Shown: positions 36,044 to 45,993, numbered from the stretch's first letter. The stretch is 64,000 bases of DNA from Sphingomonadaceae bacterium (GCA_020630295.1 JAHDBR010000003.1:1-64000); one strand, 5' to 3'. The notes: generated from the sequence alone by a model not told the origin. Made by a program: numbers and translations.

Positions 36044-36655
36044 TTAGAAACGCGCGCCCAATGCAACGCCGATATTCGCGCGTTGAAAATCGAACGTATA
36101 AATGTCGTAGCTTTCGCTAATGCCAACTTCGATGCGGCCATAGAAATTTTCGTTGAAGCTGTGATCATAACCCAGCGCAGCATTATATCCGCTGCCAGTT
36201 TCGCTCTCGTCGAAATTGATGATCTGCCCGTTGACGTTCACCGGGCCAACCACGTCGATGGTCTGCTGGCCATAGCCGACTTTTGCGTAAATCAGGCCAT
36301 CATCGCCAGCAATCAGACCGGCGTGCAGACCGACTGCCCAATAACCGCCGGAACTGACGCAGAAATCGCCGTCACAGCTTTCGATCGATGACACTTCATA
36401 ATTCGCATAAGGGCCGACCACGACGGCATCGCTCACTGCAAAATCATAACCGATTTCACCGCCGAATGCGATGCCGCTGCCCAGCTCGTAATTAATGTTC
36501 TGCGATTCCTGCGGGTCGTTAATACGCTCCCACATTACGCGGCCTTCAATACGGACGCCTTCTTTGTTGGCGCTGTCTGCTGGCGCGCTGTCTTGCGCCA
36601 TAACAGGTGCGGTCAAAAGCGTGGTTGCCGCCAGGCCGATAATCAACTTTTTCAT
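36044..36655 (-). CDS. Outer membrane beta-barrel protein
   Basis: This 203-residue protein has a signal peptide (MKKLIIGLAATTLLTAPVMAQ) and alternating strands with Gly/aromatic spacing (GGEIGYDFAVSDAVVVGPYANYEVSS) ending in Phe (VALGARF), the barrel signature for the outer membrane. A Cys pair (ESCDGDFC) lies near residue 96-101, probably a disulfide in a surface loop. It fits the opacity/OmpW-like small barrel type. The function is not known. Confidence 0.85.
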   Translation of the reverse strand: MKKLIIGLAATTLLTAPVMAQDSAPADSANKEGVRIEGRVMWERINDPQESQNINYELGSGIAFGGEIGYDFAVSDAVVVGPYANYEVSSIESCDGDFCVSSGGYWAVGLHAGLIAGDDGLIYAKVGYGQQTIDVVGPVNVNGQIINFDESETGSGYNAALGYDHSFNENFYGRIEVGISESYDIYTFDFQRANIGVALGARF

Positions 36656-36754
36656 ATGATCTCCGATAGTCTGTTCAAGAATTCCGGAAGGTCACATAGT
36701 TAAATCTAAAGCATTGTAAATAATACGAACACCGAATGTCGCTGACATACAATT

Positions 36755-37540
36755 TCAGCCCATTGCCTCCAGCACATCTTCCAGCCGCGCGGCGTCGCCT
36801 ATCGCCAAAGCCGTGCCGTCGCTTCCGGCATGAAGGGGTTCGCCGTTCCAGTCGCACATTGTACCGCCGGCGCCCTCTACAACGGGCACTAGAGCCGCAA
36901 AATCATGCAGCTTCAAACCGGCTTCGCAGACAATATCCACATGACCGGAAGCGACCAGGCCGTAATTATAGCAATCGCCGCCATAAATGATCTTTTTCTC
37001 AGCGACTGACTTGGCCAGCGACATGAAATGATCGGCTTGATGCTCGCTGAAATGGTGCGGACTGGTGGTGCCAAGAACCGCATCTGACAATTCGCGGCAC
37101 GGGCGGGAACGGATCGGGCTTGCGTTAAATGTTGTACCCTTTCCGACTGCCCCTACCCAGCGCTCAGCATTGATCGGCTGATCAATAATGCCGAGCACTG
37201 GCCAGCCGTCTTTAAGGAGCGCTATCAAGGTCCCGAATATCGGCCGACCAGCGATAAAGCTGGTGGTCCCGTCAATCGGGTCGAGAACCCATTGCCGCGC
37301 CGCGCCTTCATTGCGCGTGCCATATTCTTCACCGATAATTCCATCATCGGCGCGCTCGCTTTCCAAGATGGCCCGCATGGCCGCCTCCGCAGCCTGATCC
37401 GCCTCTGTCACGAAAGATCGGTCGCTTTTTTGCTCCTCGGAAAAACCGGTGCGGAACAAAGGTCTGATCGCGGCTCCGGCGGCATCTGCTAAACGATTGG
37501 CGAGGACGATATCGGCTGAGGTTGGCATGGCGGCGGTCAT
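36755..37540 (-). CDS. hisN: Histidinol-phosphatase, inositol monophosphatase family
   Basis: This 261-residue metal-dependent phosphatase has the metal motifs IIGEEYG near 70, DPIDGTTSFIAG near 87 and, at the end, DFAALVPVVEGAGG. The length and pattern match HisN, which dephosphorylates histidinol phosphate. A general inositol monophosphatase is the main alternative. It is divergent from the AraC-type gene at 37744. Confidence 0.85.
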   Translation of the reverse strand: MTAAMPTSADIVLANRLADAAGAAIRPLFRTGFSEEQKSDRSFVTEADQAAEAAMRAILESERADDGIIGEEYGTRNEGAARQWVLDPIDGTTSFIAGRPIFGTLIALLKDGWPVLGIIDQPINAERWVGAVGKGTTFNASPIRSRPCRELSDAVLGTTSPHHFSEHQADHFMSLAKSVAEKKIIYGGDCYNYGLVASGHVDIVCEAGLKLHDFAALVPVVEGAGGTMCDWNGEPLHAGSDGTALAIGDAARLEDVLEAMG

Positions 37541-37583
37541 TTCACCGGAATGGCACGGTCGTCAAGCAGCGCCGCTAGGCAAA

Positions 37584-37609
37584 GCGCAAGATTCGATATT
37601 GTCTTGCGC
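37584..37609. promoter_or_regulatory. 8-bp perfect dyad in a divergent promoter region
   Basis: GCGCAAGA (37584-37591) and TCTTGCGC (37602-37609) are perfect arms ten bases apart, a spacing of about two DNA turns between half-site centres. They lie between hisN and the AraC-type regulator gene, where a self-controlled operator would be expected. The region 37541-37743 holds no gene. Confidence 0.45.
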
Positions 37610-37743
37610 AAATTCTGTGATGCAATACTGAGCAATGGCTAAGGCTCACATAGCAACAAAATTTCATCAAGGGCCTTGATCGTGATGACGTTTGATTTGT
37701 AACACGAAACATGGATTTCGGGCGCTAAGACCATAAAAGGGAC

Positions 37744-38736
37744 GTGAATTGCATCATGGGTGATGGGGAACCCAGCACGGCTAAAGCAAGGCTACAGCCT
37801 GAAACCGGCGCGACCAAAGACGGCGTGCCGCTATCCCTTAACCGTCCGCCTGCGCATGATTTAGAGCCTTGGCTGGCGCGGATCATGGTTGCGATTGCAC
37901 AAGCACCCGACGACTTCAGCGTAAGCGGCCTTCTCTGTAATGACGCGGGCTATGTACGGACCGCTATCGGCGTCGACTGGACCGTGGGCACTGCAGATGG
38001 CGAACTCCGCATTCGCGACGAAACCTTTTTATGCGGCCAGCATTCCAAAGCTATGCCTCTGGATTATGTCGGAGGGATCAAGGTCGCCGGCTTCATGCTA
38101 AAACCGGGCGCAATGCGCGCCTTGTGGGGCATTGATGACGGCCCGCTGATCGACCGGATCAAGCCCATTGAATATGTCGGCATCAATGATGCGGAACTCA
38201 CCGGACTTTACCAGCCGGGGATGAGTCCTGAAGATTGGTTGCTAGAGATTGAAAACTGGCTGCGGCATCATATTGCACAGAATGGCTGCCAGCCTCCCGA
38301 GCAACTTTCCCAGAAATTCGAGGCTGCGTCATTTGCCGACCCCAATCAATCGATCAACGATTTTGCGGACCGCAATGGTGTGACCGCGCGGACATTGCAG
38401 CGGATAATAAAGCGTGATTTCGGTTTAACCCCGAAACAGGTCATGCGCCGTGCCCGAACGCTGGATCTGGCCGCACGGCTATGCGGCGTTGCTGACGAGA
38501 ATGAGGAGGAAATCTATCTTCGCTTCTTCGACCAGTCGCATCAAATCCGCGAATTCACGACATTCTTTGACATGACGCCGCGGCAATTTGTGGCCGACCG
38601 GCAAGGCTTGCTGACCTTAAGTCTGGAAATTCGGCAAGCCCGCCGGCTGGAAGTTCTCAACCGGCTTGATCCCAATGCAGTCAGGCCTTGGATGTCCGAC
38701 CCGATATTACCCCCGGTCAGTCAAACAGCGAACTGA
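37744..38736 (+). CDS. AraC-family transcription regulator
   Basis: From the GTG at 37744 (AAAAGGG just upstream) the protein has 330 residues; an ATG at 37756 is possible. The C-terminal DNA-binding domain has the two HTH units: [30 protein letters not shown] near residue 200, and [19 protein letters not shown] near 260. The N-terminal 190 residues match no sensor domain I recognise. It runs into the end of prs by 20 bases in convergent direction. Confidence 0.85.
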   Translation: MNCIMGDGEPSTAKARLQPETGATKDGVPLSLNRPPAHDLEPWLARIMVAIAQAPDDFSVSGLLCNDAGYVRTAIGVDWTVGTADGELRIRDETFLCGQHSKAMPLDYVGGIKVAGFMLKPGAMRALWGIDDGPLIDRIKPIEYVGINDAELTGLYQPGMSPEDWLLEIENWLRHHIAQNGCQPPEQLSQKFEAASFADPNQSINDFADRNGVTARTLQRIIKRDFGLTPKQVMRRARTLDLAARLCGVADENEEEIYLRFFDQSHQIREFTTFFDMTPRQFVADRQGLLTLSLEIRQARRLEVLNRLDPNAVRPWMSDPILPPVSQTAN

Positions 38737-39652
38737 CCGAGCTTTCATCGGCAATCCGGCGCACAGCTTCGCCAATCAGCGGAGCAATTGTCAGAATGCG
38801 AATACGATCTGAATCCTTGGCGGCATCAGATGGCAGAATTGTATCGGAAATTACCAACTCCGTCAGAGCCGAATCGTTAACGCGTGCCACTGCGCCGCCG
38901 GACAAAACGCCATGGGTTATGTAAGCCGCCACGCTGTTTGCACCCGCATCAAGCAATGCCTGCGCCGCGTTGCAAAGGGTCCCGCCTGAATCGACAATGT
39001 CATCGATCAGAATGCAATGCCGCCCCTGAACTTCTCCGATGATGTTCATCACTTCAGACTCGCCCGGCCGGTCGCGCCGCTTATCAACGATTGCCAGCGG
39101 CGCATTGTCGAGCCGTTTGGCAAGGGCGCGGGCACGAACCACGCCGCCAACGTCAGGCGAAACAACCATCAGATCCTGATCACCGTAACGCGCCTGAATG
39201 TCCGCCGCCATTACAGGCGCGGCATAAAGATTGTCGGTCGGAATATCGAAGAAACCCTGAATCTGCCCGGCGTGCAGATCGACTGACAAGACGCGGTCAG
39301 CGCCGGCTTCGGTCATCAGATTGGCGACCAGCTTAGCCGAAATCGGGGTCCGCGGTCCCGGCTTCCGGTCTTGGCGAGCATATCCGAAATACGGGACAAC
39401 TGCGGTAATCCGCCGCGCAGATGCCCGCCGCAATGCGTCAATCCCGATCAACAATTCCATCAAATTGTCATTGGCCGGAAAGCTGGTCGATTGCAGGACA
39501 AACACATCTTCGCCGCGCACATTCTCGTGAATTTCGATGAAAATCTCTTCATCTGCAAAGCGGCGCACACTGGCATCACAAAGCGGGATTTCCAGATAAG
39601 CGGCAATCGCCCGGGCAAGCGGGAGATTGGAATTAGCAGCCATGATTTTCAT
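38717..39652 (-). CDS. prs: Ribose-phosphate pyrophosphokinase
   Basis: This 311-residue enzyme makes PRPP from ribose 5-phosphate and ATP. Motifs are [24 protein letters not shown] near 86, [12 protein letters not shown] near 129, and the PRPP-binding [11 protein letters not shown] near 218. It shares the standard length of the family and is convergent with the AraC-type gene. Confidence 0.97.
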   Translation of the reverse strand: MKIMAANSNLPLARAIAAYLEIPLCDASVRRFADEEIFIEIHENVRGEDVFVLQSTSFPANDNLMELLIGIDALRRASARRITAVVPYFGYARQDRKPGPRTPISAKLVANLMTEAGADRVLSVDLHAGQIQGFFDIPTDNLYAAPVMAADIQARYGDQDLMVVSPDVGGVVRARALAKRLDNAPLAIVDKRRDRPGESEVMNIIGEVQGRHCILIDDIVDSGGTLCNAAQALLDAGANSVAAYITHGVLSGGAVARVNDSALTELVISDTILPSDAAKDSDRIRILTIAPLIGEAVRRIADESSVSSLFD

Positions 39653-39815
39653 GCGATTGTTCCTTGGCAGCGCAGCGAATCGCGCCGTTGAGACTTAGCC
39701 GAGCAGACCGCCGATGCAACAGTAGCGGCGGCGGCTTTTCCCAAGTCTGTGAGTTCTCAGCCCTAACATGCCCTTGCCAGCAACGGTCGCCAGCAATGGC
39801 TGACTTATTCAAGCC

Positions 39816-40799
39816 TTAACGGTGCTCACCCTTGATCCAGCGCACAGTGCCGGAACTGGCGCGCATGACCACACTTTCAGTAGTCATCTTACCGCCGCGC
39901 AGACGCTTCACTCCGTCCAGCAGCGACCCGTCGGTCACGCCGGTTGCTGCAAATATACAGTCGCCTTTCGCCAAATCTTCCAATTTGTAGATCCGGTCGA
40001 GATCTTCGATGCCCCACTTACGGGCGCGGGCGCGTTCATCATCATTTCGGAACACAAGGCGGCCGTTGAACTGCCCGCCGACGCAGCGCAGGGCCGCCGC
40101 AGCAAGCACGCCTTCAGGAGCGCCGCCCTGCCCCATATACATATCGATGGTCGTATCTTCATCGGTGGTCGCAATGACACCGGCAACATCGCCATCGGGG
40201 ATTAGAAAGATGCCGCATCCGATTGCACGCAATTCTTCAATGATCGCCCCGTGGCGAGGGCGGTCCAGAACGCACACGATAATTTCTTCCGGCTTGACTC
40301 CCTTAGCGGCTGCCACAGCTTCGACATTTTCCGTCACGCTTTTATCGAGGCTGATAATGTCGGCCGGATAGCCCGGGCCAACGGCCAGTTTGTCCATATA
40401 TGTGTCTGGCGCGTTCAGCAGGTTGCCTTCTTCCGCAGCGGCCAAAACAGCCAAAGCATTCGGGCCGGCTTTTGCAGTGATCGTGGTGCCTTCCAGCGGG
40501 TCCAAGGCTATGTCGATTTTCGGGCCCTTACCCGGAGCACCGCCAACTTTCTCGCCGATATAGAGCATCGGTGCTTCGTCACGCTCGCCTTCACCGATGA
40601 CCACGGTGCCGTCCATATATAATTCGTCAAATGCCTCACGCATTGCTTCGACCGCAGCCGCATCAGCTGCTTTTTCATCGCCGCGCCCGATCAGTTTGGA
40701 AGCGGCAATCGCGGCTGCTTCCGTGACGCGGACCATCTCGAGAACCAGTACCCGGTCAAGGACATCGCTAGGTGAAGTTTTCGGCGTGTTCATGGTCAA
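39816..40799 (-). CDS. glpX: Class II fructose-1,6-bisphosphatase
   Basis: This 327-residue gluconeogenic enzyme has the metal sites [14 protein letters not shown] near 60 and [11 protein letters not shown] near 90, and a C-terminal [13 protein letters not shown] near 280, all of the GlpX family. Glucose synthesis from non-sugar carbon needs it. The region 39653-39815 between it and prs shows no gene. Confidence 0.95.
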   Translation of the reverse strand: MTMNTPKTSPSDVLDRVLVLEMVRVTEAAAIAASKLIGRGDEKAADAAAVEAMREAFDELYMDGTVVIGEGERDEAPMLYIGEKVGGAPGKGPKIDIALDPLEGTTITAKAGPNALAVLAAAEEGNLLNAPDTYMDKLAVGPGYPADIISLDKSVTENVEAVAAAKGVKPEEIIVCVLDRPRHGAIIEELRAIGCGIFLIPDGDVAGVIATTDEDTTIDMYMGQGGAPEGVLAAAALRCVGGQFNGRLVFRNDDERARARKWGIEDLDRIYKLEDLAKGDCIFAATGVTDGSLLDGVKRLRGGKMTTESVVMRASSGTVRWIKGEHR

Positions 40800-40854
40800 T
40801 TCAGTCCCTGTAGGCTGGTGAGTAAGTTGGATTTGGCCGACTTAGACAGGGAGC

Positions 40855-41427
40855 GTGAGATTGTCGAGAAGCCTCCCCGCCATTCCGCCCGTTTCACGCG
40901 CGCTTTTATTCGGATGGGCGGGCCTATGGCTTGGCACATCTCCGGCGCAGGCTGAAAGCCAGCCGCAAACCACGGCTGAGAATGTGATTGCCAGTGCCAA
41001 ACAGGCTTATGGCCCGCCGCCGCCAGAGCCGAAATGCGATCCGCAACAAGGCGACGAGATCGTTGTCTGTGCAGAGGAGCAAGAACAAAGCCAGTTTCGG
41101 GTCAAATCCAGCAGCGAACTGGACCCTACGGGCGAAGAAGCCATTGATGACGGGCTGCCCAGAGCTCCTGACGTAGCGGGGCCCGGCATTTTCACAGGTC
41201 CACCCACAATTGGCGGATTGTGCGTCCCCGGGCTCCAAAAATGTCCGCCGCCACCCGCTTTGCTCATCGATTTTTCCGAACTGCCCGAAGCACCACCGGG
41301 TTCAGATGCCGACAGGATTTCCAAGGGCCTGCCACCGCGCGGCAATGATACGGGCACATTCGTTTCGCAAGAAACGCCTGATGAAGCTGCCGACGAAGTT
41401 ACTGAAGGCGCTCCACCGAATCGCTAA
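40855..41427 (+). CDS. Exported proline-rich protein of unknown function
   Basis: From the GTG at 40855 the protein has 190 residues; a TTG at 40861 has better spacing to AGGGAG. A signal peptide runs to about residue 33 (ALLFGWAGLWLGTSPAQAES). The mature part is Pro-rich and acidic with two Cys pairs (PKCDPQQGDEIVVCAE, and GLCVPGLQKCPPPP). The first Cys motif is common in small exported sphingomonad proteins. No family is recognised. Confidence 0.65.
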   Translation: MRLSRSLPAIPPVSRALLFGWAGLWLGTSPAQAESQPQTTAENVIASAKQAYGPPPPEPKCDPQQGDEIVVCAEEQEQSQFRVKSSSELDPTGEEAIDDGLPRAPDVAGPGIFTGPPTIGGLCVPGLQKCPPPPALLIDFSELPEAPPGSDADRISKGLPPRGNDTGTFVSQETPDEAADEVTEGAPPNR

Positions 41428-42749
41428 TCAGACAAAATTTGCATGACCAGTGGCGGCGCAGTCAGGCTCGGCGAATCGGACAGCAGCTGAACCGCATGAT
41501 CCACACATCCTGCAGGGCCGTCATGCGTTACCATGGCGACAAACACCTCTCCGCCATCATTGGCGCGGCCTTCCTGAATCAGGCTCTCGATCGAAACGTT
41601 TGCATCGCGCATGGCGGCTGTAATCTCGGCTAGGACGCCCGGCTTGTCTGTCACGGTGAAGCGCAAATAGACCTGCCCCGTCCGCTTGCCCGCTTCTGCT
41701 GGCGCCATGGAGACCAGATCGCTGGCAGGCACAGAGAACGGCGCGCCCGTCTCTCCGCGTGCGATGTCAATCAGATCGGCGACCACTGCGCTGGCGGTAG
41801 GTCCATCACCGGCACCCGCTCCCTGAAACAACAGACGGCCTGAGAAATTGCCTTCCGCCACAATCGCGTTGGTGGGTCCGGTTACATGCGCGAGCGGATG
41901 GCCTTTCGGGACAAGGCATGGCTTCACCTGTTGCAGCAAAGCAGGGACACCTGCTTCATCACGCTCAACATCGGCCATTCCAATCAAGCGGATGACGTAA
42001 CCCAAGGCATCCGCCTGCGCGATATCGGCAGCGCGAATGGCTGAGATGCCCTCGCAACTGACGGCATCAAAATCCATACTGGCACCAAAGCTGACGGCGG
42101 CAAGGATTGCCAGCTTATGCGCTGCATCCACACCTTCAATGTCGAAGGTGGGATCTGCTTCTGCATAGCCCAGCGACTGCGCTTCTTTCAGCGTTTCTGC
42201 AAAACCGGCACCCGATGTCTCCATTTCCGACAATATGTAATTGGCGGTACCATTCAGAATGCCTAAAATGCTGGTGATCGCATTTGCCGCTGCGCCTTCG
42301 CGCAACCCCTTGATAACCGGGATGCCGCCCGCAACAGCTGCTTCGAATTTCAAAGCGACCTGCTGGGCCTCCGCGGCTTGCGCAAGGCTCAGCCCGTGAT
42401 GAGCAACCATCGCCTTGTTCGCCGTTACAAAGCCTTTGCCTGCGGCAATCGCATTTCGGGCGAGTGTTAAGGCGGGTCCGTCTGAACCGCCCACCAATTC
42501 TACCACCACATCGACATCGTCGCGCGCAGCCATTGCCGTCATATCGTCTTCCCACGCAAATCCGGAAAGATCCACGCCGCGGTCACGGTTGCGGTCACGC
42601 GCGCTGACCGCAGTAATCTGCAGAGGCCTGCCGGCGCGGGCAGAAATCAGCTCCGCATTGTCACGCAGCAGGCGTATAACGCCCACGCCCACTGTGCCGG
42701 CACCCGCCAGAGCAATACGCAAGGGTGCGTTGGCTGTTTCTGCTGTCAT
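41424..42749 (-). CDS. hom: Homoserine dehydrogenase
   Basis: This 441-residue enzyme makes homoserine for threonine and methionine. The NAD(P)-binding site is ALAGAGTVGVGVIRLL near residue 13, the catalytic core has NGTANYILSEME and GYAEADPTFDIEG near 190, and a C-terminal ACT domain begins VYLRFTVTDKPGVLAEIT near 355, which allows threonine control. It starts 12 bases after the thioesterase stop. Confidence 0.96.
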   Translation of the reverse strand: MTAETANAPLRIALAGAGTVGVGVIRLLRDNAELISARAGRPLQITAVSARDRNRDRGVDLSGFAWEDDMTAMAARDDVDVVVELVGGSDGPALTLARNAIAAGKGFVTANKAMVAHHGLSLAQAAEAQQVALKFEAAVAGGIPVIKGLREGAAANAITSILGILNGTANYILSEMETSGAGFAETLKEAQSLGYAEADPTFDIEGVDAAHKLAILAAVSFGASMDFDAVSCEGISAIRAADIAQADALGYVIRLIGMADVERDEAGVPALLQQVKPCLVPKGHPLAHVTGPTNAIVAEGNFSGRLLFQGAGAGDGPTASAVVADLIDIARGETGAPFSVPASDLVSMAPAEAGKRTGQVYLRFTVTDKPGVLAEITAAMRDANVSIESLIQEGRANDGGEVFVAMVTHDGPAGCVDHAVQLLSDSPSLTAPPLVMQILSD

Positions 42750-42761
42750 AATACGTGCCGC

Positions 42762-43199
42762 CTATTTCTGCTCAGCGCCAAGCAACGCGTCACGCGCCGA
42801 TTGCGGTATTGGTAGGGATTTGCCCGTGTCCAAAGAAACGTGGACATTCACGAGTTCTATCTCGGCGCGCAAATCGTCGGATGCTCCTGCACCGGCTGAT
42901 CCGTCACCATTACGCCCGTGCAGCTCAATCCGGGTTGTCATGCTGCTATTGCCTATGCGTGAAGTCCAGGCGCGGCCTTCAATATATTCATGCGCACGAA
43001 TCGGCTTGCGAAACTGCACATTGGCGCTGGCGACATGGAATTCCAGCGCGTCCTTGCCGCTCAGGCGTAGCTCCCGCTCATGCCAATATTCGGTAATAAC
43101 CAAATCCGCATATTCGAGATAGCGCGCATTAAAGACAACGCCTTGCGGGTCTAGCTCGGCGTAGCGAACGCGAAAGATGTGGCGAAAGGGTTTTTCCAT
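42762..43199 (-). CDS. Acyl-CoA thioesterase (hot-dog fold, 4HBT family)
   Basis: This 145-residue protein has the hot-dog start FRHIFRVRYAELDPQGVVFNARYLEYAD, with the catalytic Asp in ELDPQGVVFN near residue 17. It hydrolyses acyl-CoA or aromatic-CoA thioesters; the substrate is unknown. It precedes hom by 12 bases. Confidence 0.87.
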   Translation of the reverse strand: MEKPFRHIFRVRYAELDPQGVVFNARYLEYADLVITEYWHERELRLSGKDALEFHVASANVQFRKPIRAHEYIEGRAWTSRIGNSSMTTRIELHGRNGDGSAGAGASDDLRAEIELVNVHVSLDTGKSLPIPQSARDALLGAEQK

Positions 43200-43256
43200 G
43201 ACGGCGCTTTAAGCGCAGCAGGCCCTCCGGTGGAACCACTAATTCTTAGGGTCGCC

Positions 43257-44111
43257 TTAGCTGCGGTTGCGCTCGCATTGGCCCAATTCGGTCAGGATCA
43301 GCTTGTAATCGGTCTGTGCCTGCTGCCTTGCGGCGGAATCATCGCCCATCAGCGCCGACGACGGCAGCTGCTGCGGCAGGAAACAAGCAAGCCGGTACCA
43401 TGCCAGAGTGTTGCGCTCAGGCGGGCGGGCGGCTTGATCGACGATATCGGTCCATGAAACCCCCCAAACAGGTGTCTGACCGGGCCGGCGAATGACACTT
43501 AGAGAAACCGGACCGTCCGATTCGGTCGACGCAAATATCTGCGTTTCCGATTCGCCTGCCAGATTGCCCGAAATGGAGAACGCATCGCGAATTCCCGTAA
43601 TTGATGGTTGCGCGTCAGGCCTGACCAATTCTTGCAAAACATTGCGCAAACGGGATTCGCGATCCGCCGACCAGAGAATTTGCGAGCTGCGTGTCATCAG
43701 CTGCACCTCTCCCGGACGGCCCGGCACGGGCCGCGCAAAGACAATAACGTCCCGCTTCTTTAGCTTGGGTGCCTTCCCATTGGCGGCTAGCGGCACATCA
43801 ACCAAATAACGAAGCGATTCGCCCACCGGAACAGAGCCAGAAAGAAGGGCGGAAGTGCGGGCCTCTATATAGAGACGCGTATAGCCCGGCTGTACGCCGA
43901 CCGCACGTTCGGGCCTGAGTTCAGCCTGCTTGCGAATCTGTGCAGTCAGGATCAATTCGGCCCCGTCTGACAAGTCCATAAGGTCGACATAAGTCAGGTC
44001 CGGGCTGCTAGAAAAGTCCTGCGAAATTGCCGGGATAGCGGTGGCAAACAAGCCGATTGCACCGGCAATGCCGGTCAATCTTGTCAGAATATTTTTCCAG
44101 CCAAACAACAT
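43257..44111 (-). CDS. Exported protein of unknown function
   Basis: This 284-residue protein has a signal peptide (ILTRLTGIAGAIGLFATAIPAISQ). The mature portion has a beta-rich region (DVIVFARPVPGRPGEVQLM) and an ending with two Cys (RLACFLPQQLP and LGQCERN). No family is recognised; it looks like a lineage-specific envelope protein. Its start faces the TonB leader region. Confidence 0.7.
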   Translation of the reverse strand: MLFGWKNILTRLTGIAGAIGLFATAIPAISQDFSSSPDLTYVDLMDLSDGAELILTAQIRKQAELRPERAVGVQPGYTRLYIEARTSALLSGSVPVGESLRYLVDVPLAANGKAPKLKKRDVIVFARPVPGRPGEVQLMTRSSQILWSADRESRLRNVLQELVRPDAQPSITGIRDAFSISGNLAGESETQIFASTESDGPVSLSVIRRPGQTPVWGVSWTDIVDQAARPPERNTLAWYRLACFLPQQLPSSALMGDDSAARQQAQTDYKLILTELGQCERNRS

Positions 44112-44240
44112 CTTATCTATTTCCGCCTGCGTTTGTGAACTTTTCGTGCGCCAGTTCGTTTCATACCAACGACTGTGAATCTCTCGTTAACCGATAAAGC
44201 GTTTGCGCGCTCTGCGCATCATAGCTAAAGGTTTGTGAAG

Positions 44241-44409
44241 GCCTAGGTAAAATATAACAATATCCTAGGCACGCCCTGACCGGGTTTGGAGAAGACCGGG
44301 GGCAACCGTCCACCAGCTTACTCTGGGTCAAGAAGGGTGGACAAGCAGGATATTACTCTGGCAGTGCAAGCATTGCCTTTGGGATGAGTTGCCGGACATA
44401 ACGTCCGGC
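44241..44409 (+). promoter_or_regulatory. Structured leader region ahead of tonB
   Basis: The 324-base gap 44112-44435 holds no gene but four stems: GCCTAGG (44241-44247) with CCTAGGC (44264-44270); GTCCACC (44308-44314) with GGTGGAC (44336-44342); GGCAGTG (44360-44366) with CATTGCC (44371-44377, one G-T pair); GCCGGAC (44391-44397) with GTCCGGC (44403-44409). GACCGGG also occurs twice (44278, 44294). It could be a 5' leader or a small RNA. No known RNA family is recognised. Confidence 0.5.
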
Positions 44410-44435
44410 TTAATACGATGGAGTGATGCGACTGA

Positions 44436-45128
44436 ATGGCTTACGCTGACCAGGAAATGAGCGGTAATAGAGTTATCGCCCTTATCATCGTGGCGCTGAT
44501 CCATGTCGCTGTTGGATACGTTCTCGTGACCGGACTTGCTTATGAAGCAGTCAAAAAAGCGGTCGATCGCGTGACAACAGTCGATATTGATGAGCCGGAA
44601 CCGGAGCCCGAGGAAGAACCCCCACCCCCGGAGGAAATTCCCGAGACAGCTCCGCCGCCTCCGGTAGCGCCACCGCCGCCAATTAACATTGCGCCGGCAC
44701 CACCGCCAATACAAACGCAGCCGACGATACCGCCGCCTGCGCCAGTTGCGGTGCGGGTACCGCCGCCGGCTCCGATTGCGCCGCCGGCTCCGCCGCCAGC
44801 GCCGCCGCCACCGCCACCTCCACCGGCATTTACGCCGAAGGATCCAACGCCGCGCGGTAATCCGGGCGGTTGGGCAAGTCCGCGTGATTATCCGTCACGT
44901 GCTCTTCGTGAAGAGCGTGAAGGTGTCACACGGTTCCGCGTGAACGTGGGTGCGAATGGCCGCGTAACCAGTTGTCAGATTACCGGCTCTAGCGGGCACT
45001 CTGATCTGGACGACACGACTTGTAAGCTCATCACCCGTCGTGGACGCTTCCGTCCCGCGACCGATGGCAGCAACAATGAGGTTGCGGGTACGTGGTCAAG
45101 CGCGGTTCGCTGGCAGATACCTGAATAA
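44436..45128 (+). CDS. tonB: Energy transducer TonB
   Basis: This 230-residue protein has one N-terminal membrane helix (VIALIIVALIHVAVGYVLVTGL, about residues 11-32), a Glu/Pro- then Pro-rich periplasmic span (about 50-135), and a C-terminal TonB domain (ARDYPSRALREEREGVTRFRVNVGANGRV... to RWQIPE). It carries proton-motive energy from ExbB/ExbD to outer membrane receptors. It begins the operon tonB-exbB-exbD-exbD. Confidence 0.93.
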   Translation: MAYADQEMSGNRVIALIIVALIHVAVGYVLVTGLAYEAVKKAVDRVTTVDIDEPEPEPEEEPPPPEEIPETAPPPPVAPPPPINIAPAPPPIQTQPTIPPPAPVAVRVPPPAPIAPPAPPPAPPPPPPPPAFTPKDPTPRGNPGGWASPRDYPSRALREEREGVTRFRVNVGANGRVTSCQITGSSGHSDLDDTTCKLITRRGRFRPATDGSNNEVAGTWSSAVRWQIPE

Positions 45129-45147
45129 TTGAATCGAATCATGGAAG

Positions 45148-45169
45148 GGCGGCCCAATCCGGGGCCGCC
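45148..45169 (+). repeat. 8-bp hairpin between tonB and exbB
   Basis: GGCGGCCC (45148-45155) and GGGCCGCC (45162-45169) form a perfect stem with a six-base loop. A weak T-run at 45184-45188 follows at a distance. It may lower expression of downstream genes or mark the 3' end of a tonB transcript. Confidence 0.55.
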
Positions 45170-45219
45170 ACTCCAAACCCAATTTTTAAATTACGCTTCT
45201 TTCTGAGAGGAAACTCGCA

Positions 45220-45993
45220 ATGATTATCGAACTTCTAGCCGCTGGCGGCGAAAACGAAATTAAGAACCAGTTCGGCTTCTGGGAAGCCATGAACCAAGGC
45301 GGTGTTATCGCTTGGTCGATCTTTGCCGTACTCGTCATCATGTCGATCGGTTCTTTCTACATCCTGATTACCAAACTTCTCGAACAGCAGAAGATTTTCA
45401 ACCAGTACAAGGACGTGCGTTCGGGCTTCTGGCGCGCCAACTCGCTCCGTGAAGGCGCGAACAAGCTGGAGAAGAACAGCGCATGGCGTCAACTTGTTGA
45501 CGATGCTCTGAAAGCTGAAGACGAGCATGGAAAGATGACTGACCAGCTTGAAGCGCATGACTGGATGCACGGTTCGCTGGCGCGTTCTGAGTCAGCCATC
45601 AACGCGAAACTGGCTGGCGGCCTGCCATTCCTGGCATCGGTTGGTGCAACTGCACCATTCGTTGGTCTGCTCGGTACGGTTATCGGTATTTACCGCGCTC
45701 TGATCAACATCGGCCTCGCCGGTTCGGCTTCGATCGACAAGGTTGCCGGCCCCGTTGGTGAAGCTCTGATCATGACTGCGATTGGTCTTCTTGTGGCGGT
45801 TCCTGCCGTGCTTGCTTATAACTGGCTGTCAGCGCGTAATAAGCGTCTGGCCGGCATGCTCAGCGGCTTCTCGACCGACTTGCTTGCTAACCTCAACTCA
45901 GGTGGTTCTGTGAAGCCTGCCGTTGCACCTGCCAAAGCGCCGGCGGCGAAAGCTCCTGCTAAGCCAGCTCCTGCAGCTAAGCCGAAAGCCTGA
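45220..45993 (+). CDS. exbB: MotA/TolQ/ExbB proton channel protein
   Basis: This 257-residue protein has three membrane helices. The conserved pore region reads GLPFLASVGATAPFVGLLGTVIGIYRAL near 130-157 and PVGEALIMTAIGLLVAVPAVLAYN near 180-203. The tail is an Ala/Lys/Pro-rich end (KAPAAKAPAKPAPAAK). It forms the pentameric stator with ExbD. Confidence 0.95.
   Translation: MIIELLAAGGENEIKNQFGFWEAMNQGGVIAWSIFAVLVIMSIGSFYILITKLLEQQKIFNQYKDVRSGFWRANSLREGANKLEKNSAWRQLVDDALKAEDEHGKMTDQLEAHDWMHGSLARSESAINAKLAGGLPFLASVGATAPFVGLLGTVIGIYRALINIGLAGSASIDKVAGPVGEALIMTAIGLLVAVPAVLAYNWLSARNKRLAGMLSGFSTDLLANLNSGGSVKPAVAPAKAPAAKAPAKPAPAAKPKA

Noticed and set aside
44300-44360. SRP RNA or other known structured RNA before tonB
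   Set aside because: GGGTCAAGAAGGGTGGAC has only a loose likeness to the SRP core; the conserved GGAAGG-AAGCA segment is missing.
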